From Metaphire vulgaris (lineage: Eukaryota > Annelida > Clitellata > Crassiclitellata > Megascolecidae), in contig CM030848.1 of the NCBI GenBank assembly GCA_018105865.1, positions 7,519,301-7,583,300 of the forward strand: 64,000 bases of DNA, read 5' to 3'. Under the pieces are notes generated by a model that saw nothing but the letters and a program-made list of their open reading frames with translations, ran no database searches and was not told the origin of the DNA. Shown piece by piece: positions 57,240 through 64,000 of this stretch (position 1 is the stretch's first letter; every line of letters begins with the position of its first letter). The position numbers and the translations under genes are program-made.

Positions 57240-59519
57240 CTACTCAACGGTTTTGCGCGAATCTCACAACCGGTTGCAGTTTGAATAGAGGGCGGCCCCG
57301 GCCCCTGCCCAGTTGCGGCTCCACAGGGGCCGGGGGGCCGTACCCCCTATTGAGTGCCTGCCCCTCAGTGGTCCCCCTGTTGGGACATTATACTTGCTAC
57401 AACATACCTAACAACAAATGGTTGGCCCCCATGATTAGAAGTTGCCACCCCAACGGCCCCCCACTTGCCAAATCCCGGAGCCGCCACTAACCCCTGCCCC
57501 TCCCGTGTGGCTACGCCAACGATAATGAATGTATAAGTAATGCGTAGAGTAGATTTGTATTACGCATTGACGAGGACGACGTCTGGTGTCCATATCTGTC
57601 GCGGATGGAAGACGACCTGGAATATGTTATCGTATTCCGAAGAATTCCATCGCAGAAGAGCGTCTCTCCATTGCTGCAGAAAAACAAAGATTATTGGCGT
57701 ATTAAATGTCAAAATATTTCATGAGATGATTAACTATCAGAATCAGAATCAGTTTATTTTCTTCTCCACATCCATCATACATAAACACTTTAGTAGCCAG
57801 TAGCAATTACTAGTAGTATAACAGAAGTCTATATACTTTGATTAGGTAGTCATATTAAATCAGTTATAAGTATATAAGACAACTGAAATTCAGATTAAGC
57901 AGTAATAATTTGATACAGAATTACCACTGCAACCTTAATTAGATGCAAATCTAGTGTTAAGAGAAAAAATCGGTTGATCGAAGGGCAAAGCCCGCAATGT
58001 GATCAACCAAGTACATTCGGTAGGTATAGGTTAAAATCATATTGGCTTCTTAGTAATGGATAATATCCAATATCAAGATCGAGGTTAAGAATGCTACGCC
58101 ATTGTTTGAAGAACAGTAGATAAATGTCCATGCCACACTATTCTGTAAATGATCTAAACGCTGATTATTTACTGTAAGATTTAGGCCTACGCGCACATAG
58201 GCCTGAAAGTCATGGGCGTCCGGAAGGGGGGCAAAGGAATGCAATTGCACACCTCTGAAAAAATTGTGAAGTTATGGAAAAGTAAAATTACTAAAAAAAG
58301 TACCTGTAGTACTAAACGAAAATATGAATTTATATGAGAATCCGATGAACTTACAGTAATTGTAGCACTAAATGATTTATAATTAATTAGTCCAAGAGAC
58401 CTTGACAGTATTGTACAACACTTTTGTTTCTTTCGTCACAAGACCATGTTTTGCACCCCGTGGACAAATTTCTGTGAACACCCATGCTGAAATTTGACAT
58501 TCACCACTCATAGATCTGAATTTGCCTCGAGGAAGTTTGACGTCTGAGGCAGAACGAAGCACAATAAGGCCTATACATGCTCACGCACGACAATAAGCAT
58601 GGCCTGATTGGAAAATTTCGCTTAGATAAGTAGCATAGGCATACAGTATATGTGAAATCTGAATAAAATGTTTCTGGTTACAATAACTCCCTTCAATATT
58701 TTCCGTTATAAAAAATAATTCATTTCCTCCATCTGCATGCACTGCAAATTTTCCACCGATTTTAGATCCAGTTTCAATATAAGCATCAGTTTAGATCTTC
58801 CTGGATCTACCGTTGAATACCATGCGGTTTTTCTGGCCTGAGTTTCGAGATTTAGGTTTGCTTGCTCTGTTGACAGAATTTTTGCTACCGGCTGACATTC
58901 CTATGCACTAAGAAGTGATGTCATATAATCAGGGACGTAGCCAGGGATTTGATTTGGGGGTATAATGCGATGTGGGGGGTATAAATCTTTAAAAACTTTG
59001 AACATCGCCCCTGCGTATAAGAAGATGATTTGTTTGAATTACAAACTGAAAAAACCAACAGCAGAAGTAGCTTAACTATCCTGAACAAAATCAGTCTACT
59101 GCCCGTCCCCCGTTCAGTGGCGGCTCCAGGATTTGGCAAGTGGGGACCGTTGGGGTGGCAACTTTTAAGCATGGGGCAAACCATTTGTTCATAGCTATGA
59201 ACAGCAGTAAGTATAGGGTCCCACTGGGGAGGCCAGGCATTCAATAGGGGCACGGGACCCCGATGTGGAGTCGCCTCTGCCCTCCCCCGTGGCTACGCCA
59301 ATGACGTACCAAATGTTACATACCAAATGAACCCATCCGACAATCGTCATGATCTGTTCCTGCTGGTCGAATCCTAGGATCTGAACGAGGGAGAAGCTGA
59401 GAGCGACCGATAGTGACCTCGTCGTGTCCACTACGGGTCTTCCTTCGACGCCGTTTCGATCGTAGTTGTCCAGCAGAGTGGTTATCAGTCGCTTCTCAGA
59501 TGTCGCTTTCGTCTCCCAA
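54593..59519 (-). CDS. Nicotinic-receptor-type ligand-binding domain protein without channel, AChBP-like; 5' end missing
   Basis: Three minus-strand exons: 59519-59324, 57673-57564 and 55055-54593, all GT-AG and in phase. Exon 1 gives SEKRLITTLLDNYDRNGVEG, RPVVDTT and the W of binding loop D. Exon 2 is 110 nt, the same length as the corresponding vertebrate nicotinic receptor exon, and gives RDALLRWNSSEYDN and IWTPDVVLVNA (loop A region). Exon 3 gives LIVTSGGLVIWV, a Cys-loop with exactly 13 residues between cysteines (SCLSTTSSRRPDEPDCELRF), and KFSYVSFRLTLRR, the last strand. In receptors the first membrane helix follows at once. Here the frame runs 36 more residues and stops at TGA, and the other two frames show no helix. 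The loop B tryptophan is Leu (GSLSLN), the FPFD core of the Cys-loop is RRPD, and loop C has YPWC instead of vicinal cysteines. A secreted binding-protein-like product is the likeliest reading. A truncated receptor pseudogene is the alternative. The signal-peptide exon was not found. Confidence 0.88.
55102..55288 (+). mobile_element. CAGTGGCGGCTCC-family hAT MITE in receptor-like gene intron
   Basis: Begins 46 bp upstream (in gene orientation) of the acceptor of the last receptor-like exon. Flanks GGTTATAG / GGTCATAG differ at one base. Confidence 0.92.
55328..55610 (+). mobile_element. hAT-type MITE, CATGGGCGTCCG family
   Basis: Ends CATGGGCGTTCGG and GTGGACGTCCATG, with interior 'cccctggaaaaattgtga' and 'cctgttttgcacccctgga' as in the family. 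Flanks CGTAGCAA / CGTAGACA are similar. Confidence 0.82.
55891..56184 (+). mobile_element. hAT-type MITE, CAGTGGCGTCATTT family, inside a Charlie-like fragment
   Basis: A 294-bp element, ends CAGTGGCGTCATTTC and AAATGACGCCTCTG, perfect 8-bp duplication GTGGGGTG. The interior is a run of 'gcaaatttttgacaaatttt' steps. It interrupts an older sequence starting CAGAGGTTCTCAAACTGTGG at about 55844. Confidence 0.94.
56339..56380. repeat. (ATT)n microsatellite
   Basis: About 14 perfect units. Downstream, 56500-56720 holds a duplicated 'gagcataaataaaaa' phrase and nothing else recognised. Confidence 0.95.
56994..57170 (+). mobile_element. hAT-type MITE, CAGGGATATTTTTACAC family, nested
   Basis: A 177-bp element, ends CAGGGATATTTTTACAC and CCTAGAAATAACCCTG, perfect 8-bp duplication CTTCGATC. 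Confidence 0.95.
57310..57490 (-). mobile_element. CAGTGGCGGCTCC-family hAT MITE, nested
   Basis: Left end CAGTTGCGGCTCC, right end GGAGCCGCCACTAA (terminal base changed). 8-bp flanks CCCCTGCC on both sides. Confidence 0.88.
58211..58486 (+). mobile_element. hAT-type MITE, CATGGGCGTCCG family, in receptor-like gene intron
   Basis: Ends CATGGGCGTCCGGAAGG and GAACACCCATG. Flanks CTGAAAGT / CTGAAATT differ at one base. It lies in the intron between the first two identified exons. Confidence 0.85.
59115..59279 (+). mobile_element. CAGTGGCGGCTCC-family hAT MITE, in receptor-like gene intron
   Basis: A slightly shortened 165-bp copy ending 45 bp from the donor of the first identified receptor-like exon. 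The right end is changed to GGAGTCGCCTCTG. Target duplication not clear. Confidence 0.85.
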
Positions 59520-59792
59520 CTGTACAAAGAAACAAACATACATTTTATCTCATTTTCCAGCGATTGAAATGGGGACGTTTCTTAGAGATTTCTGCATTTG
59601 GGTTAACGTCAAATTTCTCTTCTACAGCTTAATCCTTTAAATCGTAAAATATTATCGCTTCTCTAATTGCAACAACAACCCATCTTTCTGCAATTTTCGC
59701 TGCTGGACCGATGTCTAGTGCAGACTTTAAGACGAAGTGTTTATGTCTCGACATGTCTCTATATCCTCTGTTCCTGTTTTATGGAGCTTAAG

Positions 59793-59981
59793 CGTGGGCG
59801 TCCGGAGGGGGTGCGAGTGTGCAATTGCACCCCTGGAAAAATTGCGAAGTTGTTAAAAAAGTAAAATAACTTGTTTCTTTCGTCACAAAACCTTGTTTTG
59901 CACCCCCTGGAAGTTTTTAATTTATTTCGTCACAAGACCCTGTTTTGCACCTTCTTGGAAAAAATTCTGCGGACGCCCATG
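59793..59981 (+). mobile_element. hAT-type MITE, CATGGGCGTCCG family
   Basis: A 189-bp copy, ends CGTGGGCGTCCGG and CGGACGCCCATG, perfect 8-bp duplication AGCTTAAG. Internally the block 'cgtcacaaaaccttgttttgcacc' is repeated once. Confidence 0.93.
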
Positions 59982-60193
59982 AGCTTAAGTAGTGACTAGA
60001 ATTGACAAAATATACATTGCTTTGCGGATATTCTAGGCCTCTGCTAATGATAAAAGCAGTCGACTTGTATACAGTACATTGGCTTAGCCACGGGGACACG
60101 GGTTGGGCCCCTATTGTGCCTAGGATCAGTTGTGGGCTAAATGCAAAACCTTTCGTATATATCTTTGGCGGAGGATGGGGTTGGTATAGGGTG

Positions 60194-60552
60194 CAGGGGC
60201 GTAGCAAGGAATTTGATTTGGGAAGGTATAAATATTTTGGGTGGGTATAAATCTTAACTATAAACACATAAACCATATAAACCACACATAACCATGTGTG
60301 TAAATCACATAAAAACTTTAAGCTAGACTGATTTTTGGGGTATATATATACCGATATACCCCCGTCGCTACGCCAGTGGCGGCTCTAGGATTTGGCAAGT
60401 GGGGGGCCGTTGAGGTGGCAACTTCTAATCATGGGGGCCAACCATTTGTTGTTTAATGTATGTAGCATTAAGTATAGGGTCCCAACTGGGGAGTCACTGG
60501 GGCCAACGGGCCTCCCTGCCCCCGGTGGAGCCGCCACTGCGCTACGCCCCTG
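60194..60552 (+). mobile_element. MITE, CAGGGGCGTAGC family, interrupted
   Basis: Ends CAGGGGCGTAGCAAGG and CGCTACGCCCCTG. The right terminal repeat was cut by the MITE at 60374-60539. Confidence 0.85.
60374..60539 (+). mobile_element. CAGTGGCGGCTCC-family hAT MITE, nested
   Basis: A 166-bp copy with a perfect 8-bp duplication CGCTACGC, which is part of the host element's terminal repeat. Confidence 0.95.
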
Positions 60553-60877
60553 GTAGATTGGTTGGAACACAATCATTTCGATATATACGGATATGTGGAT
60601 GTGAATCATGTAGTGTTCCAGAGAACACCTTTGTGATGGTTGTTTGCTAGCAGACTTTAAAAGCTCGACAGGGAGGCAAACACGACCCGTGTCCTGACAC
60701 GGGTAATTTTTGAGAAATTATGATACGACCGTGTTTCTGACCAGGTTTGTGCCACTAAACCCGGAAATGGTCGATGTGCCCGCCTGGGCTGCCCCCCTCC
60801 TCCCACTATTCCGGAACCCTGACAACGCCACTGCTTGTATCTCCAATAGAATTATCGCCCGTTTTTATGCTCTCGGG

Positions 60878-60888
60878 CAATTGCAAAG

Positions 60889-60970
<82 letters not shown>

Positions 60971-60984
60971 CTTTGGCAATTCGC
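60878..60984. repeat. (AT)n tract flanked by inverted arms
   Basis: About 75 bp of AT flanked by GCAAAGCCTT on the left and AAGGCTTTGGC on the right, giving an imperfect palindrome over 100 bp long. Confidence 0.9.
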
Positions 60985-61858
60985 GTAACTGTCATCAGGT
61001 CTTTCCTCGGACGTCACTACAGTTGTCAACTTGTCACACCACAGCTACCCGCTCAGATAATTGTTTCCTGTTGCGTTTTTCGTCCTTTAAAATATTCCTC
61101 TTGAAAGCAGCTAATCTAGATTCTTTCGCGATTACGCAAGACGTTGTGACCGCTGTCAAATGGGAAGGATTCAACGCGCGTTCCACCGTGGATCTGGTCC
61201 GATGAGATCCATTCGTCAGATATTCGAAGAACACGGATCTTTAGACTCCTGTCCTGTCTCTGCGCGTCTGGATTTTATCTATAATGTTATTAGACGACAA
61301 CGGAACTTGTCGGAGATACGAACTTCCCGCACAGAGAAACCAGGTTTTATTTTCCTTCGAAGCGCCACTCGCATCGCAATCACTTAGGACCTAAATTACA
61401 TTACGTCTATCCGATGTCGCTGCCGCTGTTGGAAGCAGGGTGCGATTTGTGACCTGGAGCAGTGGGGGGCGGCGGGATATGTCGAGCTTCTGGGGACGTA
61501 GTTGTTGGGGAAGGGTAGCAGTGGGGGGATGTAGTGGTGGGGGATGTAGCAGAAGGGAAAATGCAGTTGGGCAGTGGGGAAGAGGAATCCCCCTTTCCCC
61601 CATACAAATCGAGCTCTGGTTGGAAGTAAATTTCGGCCACTACGGTAAAGCCATTACAGAAACAATAAAAGACGCCATAGAATTGACCAGAGGTAGAGAA
61701 GTTAATTGGACCGCCTCGGGAAGACAGAAACCATTCCGACGACTATAGGCCTAATCACAACGCATCCCCATCATTTTTGTGTGTGTGTGTGTGTGGCGCT
61801 TGTTTAAAGACGCGTCCGTATTAAAGACGAGGGGAGCGTATACTGTATGTAGGCCTAT
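60985..61858. other. Intergenic DNA, CpG-rich in part
   Basis: Open frames at 61160-61387 and 61440-61748 have somewhat coding-like composition, but no domain is recognised and no splice structure is evident. (GT)n at about 61778-61792. Confidence 0.35.
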
Positions 61859-62275
61859 GGGGCTGTCCATTGATTACGTCAACAAATTCGGGGAGGGGGC
61901 TTGAAAAAGTTTGACAGTTGTTGACAGGGGTCAAGAGAAGTTGACGTCAGCAATTTTATTTTTTACAAATAATCAAAAATAGGAAATTTCATGGAATACC
62001 ATTTAGGCCTATTACAGCGGAAAAAGCCTGACATGCAAAGAAAACAAATGATCATCACGCATTAATTTTGACATTTGATGCGCAAAATGGTCATCACCGC
62101 AAAAATAATAACCTTCTACACTTTTTAGGCGAACTCGCCACTGATCTTTTTTTTTGGGGGGGGGGTCAAATTTTTTTAACATAATTATAGGGGTCACTTA
62201 AAGTTTGACAGTTGTGGTCAAGGCGTGAGGGACAAAAATTGCCAAAAAAATTGTTGACGTAATTAATGGACATTC
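61859..62275 (+). mobile_element. MITE, GGGGCTGTCCATTRATTACG family, copy 3
   Basis: Left end GGGGCTGTCCATTGATTACG, right end GTAATTAATGGACATTCC. The interior is in the opposite orientation to the copies at 35604 and 36292. Confidence 0.85.
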
Positions 62276-62297
62276 CCTATGTCGGTGTCTCTATATG

Positions 62298-62575
62298 CAG
62301 TGGCGTAGCCAGGATTTTCGGAAGGAGATTTGGTTTTTGGTTTTGACCGCGACCAACTTTGGAAAAATCATGAAAAGCAAAAAAACGTTATCACCTGTAC
62401 TTTTTAAGTTGACAAGCCAAAAAGAAGGTAATCGCCTCTTACTTAAACTTTTACCGTCTATAGCCAACGGGGTTTTGATCCCCAAAGACGCGTCAAATTT
62501 TTTAAAAATTGGATGAAAATTATTTTCTCGGGGGCTAAGGGGGTTTTAACCCCAAACCCCCTTGGCTACGCCATT
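62298..62575 (+). mobile_element. hAT-type MITE, CAGTGGCGTAGCC family
   Basis: A 278-bp copy, ends CAGTGGCGTAGCCAGG and TTGGCTACGCCATTG. Flanks TCTATATG / TCTGTGTG differ at two bases. Two GACAAGCAAAAAA-type motifs at about 62372 and 62411. Confidence 0.82.
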
Positions 62576-63356
62576 GTCTGTGTGCATGGGCTCCTTCTTT
62601 CTTTCTCAACAGGGCTTATGACACGAATTATTCGCCTTCAAAAGCTAAGTACTCGTAGTCTCATAGGACTGGTATCAGGTATGAAATATCAATCATGGTG
62701 TGTGTGTGTGTGCGCGCGCGCATGTGTGGCATATAAGAACATATGCCGTATGATTTTTAACCTTGCTATAGGAACGAGTATTGAGTATGTCTATTGTTGC
62801 GTTTACTTTGCATTATTCGAAATATTCAGTCCCTAATCCCTATACGGTTGAGCGTCGACGAGTGATGGAGTGCGTTTGAAAACGCATCTCACTCGATAGA
62901 TGGCGCTTTTCAGTCGGATCTGCGCCATCTGCACTTAGCATTGCACTCGATTTTCGGATATTGGATATCGAATAAATAAGTCCGTTTCGATGTTTGGCAG
63001 AGAGCATCGCGAACCGCCCACTTATCCGTAGGCCTATATCGCTTATACGGGATCCTCAACACGACCCTCTAGCATCGCCAGGCCATTGTCGTCTCAGTCC
63101 ACTGGAAGAAGAAAATTCACACCGTTCCGTAGGTTTCTTCTCTCGTACACGAGAACGACTAGTAGGTCTACAAACAGTGGCGCAGCGTGGGTTGCCAGCG
63201 CCCGGGGGTAAAAGAAGGACTGCGCCCCTCCCCAAACTTCTCCCCCAAATGTCTTGACAATGAAAAAAAGCTCATTGAACGAACGTTCCAAAAATTAATA
63301 GACTTCGAAAAAGTATTTACAATTCTTTGTGAATGAGATATGCCACCCGACTCACC
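62576..63356. other. Intergenic DNA, nothing recognised
   Basis: Short (GT)n/(GC)n tract at about 62698-62722. No exon-like structure was found. The missing first exon of the receptor-like gene could lie here or outside the window. Confidence 0.4.
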
Positions 63357-63660
63357 CAGAGATATTTTTACACCCCTAATATCCAAACACCCCATCCAGT
63401 GGCGGCTCCACCGGGGGCAGGTAAGGCCCGTGCCCCCTATTGAAAGCCTGGCCCCCCAGTGGCCCCCAGTTGGGAAATTAATGCTACATACATTAAACAA
63501 CAAATGGTTGGCCCACCATGATTAGAAGATTTTGCCCTCAACGGCCCCCACTTGCCAAATCCTAGAGCCGCCACTGCCCCCATCTGTGAGCAACACCTTC
63601 CTAAATGTGATGCAGGTAAGATGCTGTCGCTTGCCATAAGAGAAGGGAGGGGACTCCAGA
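63357..63660 (+). mobile_element. CAGRGATATTTTTACAC-family MITE, 3'-incomplete, split
   Basis: Left end CAGAGATATTTTTACACC. The continuation after the inserted MITE (63577 onward, 'gagcaacacctt', 'gatgcaggtaagatgctgtcgc') matches the copy at 11330-11489. The right terminal repeat is missing. Confidence 0.75.
63397..63576 (-). mobile_element. CAGTGGCGGCTCC-family hAT MITE, nested
   Basis: A 180-bp copy, flanks ACCCCATC / CCCCCATC differing at one base. Confidence 0.9.
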
Positions 63661-63673
63661 ATAGGCCTACTAT

Positions 63674-63835
63674 CAGGGGCGTAGCGGCGGGGGTAGCCTA
63701 TATCGGTATATAAACACCCCAAGATCAGGCTGCCTTAAAATTTTAACGTGTTTTTTAAGATTTCCAAAGTTTTTAAAGATTTATATCCCAAATCACATTA
63801 TCCCCCCACAAATCAGCTTCCTGGCTACGCCCCTG
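63674..63835 (+). mobile_element. MITE, CAGGGGCGTAGCGRCGGGG family
   Basis: A 162-bp copy, ends CAGGGGCGTAGCGGCGG and CTGGCTACGCCCCTG, both intact. Target duplication not convincing. Beyond it, 'cagtgatgcgcaaacattttggtc' at about 63867 looks like the left end of another hAT element running out of the window. Confidence 0.82.
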
Positions 63836-64000
63836 AGTATTACTTATGGTGTAGGTTGTGTAGATCAGTGATGCGCAAACATTTTGGTCAAAGGCCACAA
63901 ATAGGCCCTAATTTTTTCAAGACGCTGGGGGTCAAACAAGTGATAAAGTTAAAATTAATTTTTTTTAAATTATTAGCTAAAGGGCTACTGCCAAGTAATA

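Larger units (their letters stand above)
56849..57517 (+). mobile_element. CAGTGGCGTAGCC-family MITE, host of two insertions
   Basis: Left end CAGTGGCGTAGCCAGG, right end GTGGCTACGCCAACG. It holds the elements 56994-57170 and 57310-57490 and a (CA)n tract at about 57206-57238. GACGAGCAAAAACGTCATCC lies at about 56919. Confidence 0.75.

Noticed and set aside
56733..57284. 183-residue open frame ending in poly-His/Thr
   Set aside because: It runs through nested MITEs and a (CA)n tract. There is no domain, and codon use is like that of repeats.
61160..61748. Open frames MGRIQRAFHRGSG... and MRFVTWSSGGRRD...
   Set aside because: Slightly coding-like composition but no recognisable domain, no splice structure, and several overlapping alternatives on both strands.

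Overview
This is a stretch of animal nuclear genome. The genes are split by GT-AG introns, non-coding DNA is AT-rich with many microsatellites, and transposon debris fills most of the space between exons. The gene set (DET1, TMX2, a Cys-loop receptor-type gene, an FkbM methyltransferase) and the density of small DNA transposons suggest a marine invertebrate. I cannot fix the phylum from sequence alone.

Protein-coding content, left to right: (1) 2990-5024, minus: DET1, complete in two coding exons. (2) 26360-26566, plus: a possible 68-residue single-pass membrane protein, unrecognised. (3) 30664-31650, minus: a type II membrane FkbM-family methyltransferase, collinear except for two in-frame TGA codons in mid-protein. 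(4) 42399-50923, plus: TMX2, a complete eight-exon model of 279 residues ending in a dilysine ER signal. (5) 54593-59519, minus: a nicotinic-receptor-type ligand-binding domain in three exons that ends at a stop codon with no transmembrane segments, so it resembles an acetylcholine-binding protein rather than a channel. Its first exon (signal peptide) was not found.

The rest is dominated by short non-autonomous DNA transposons (MITEs), mostly 130-420 bp. Many have CAGNG...CNCTG-type ends and 8-bp target-site duplications (TSDs) that can be read directly, which marks them as hAT-type. The commonest family (ends CAGTGGCGGCTCC) has about 13 copies in 64 kb. Elements repeatedly sit inside other elements. 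The clearest cases are a four-layer nest at 38686-40536, a four-layer nest at 41126-42275 that ends 123 bp before the TMX2 start codon, and a two-layer nest at 14959-15537. Fragments of LINE reverse transcriptase (25.8, 39.0-40.1 and 45.4 kb), a hAT transposase C-terminus (36.8 kb), a hAT BED finger (47.9 kb) and a helix-turn-helix transposase domain (16.7 kb) are also present.

The five genes show no functional linkage. The most unusual observations are the short motif TGACRAGCAAAAAAGGTCAT recurring inside MITE families with unrelated ends, the channel-less Cys-loop gene, the dated transposon nests, and the interrupted FkbM gene.
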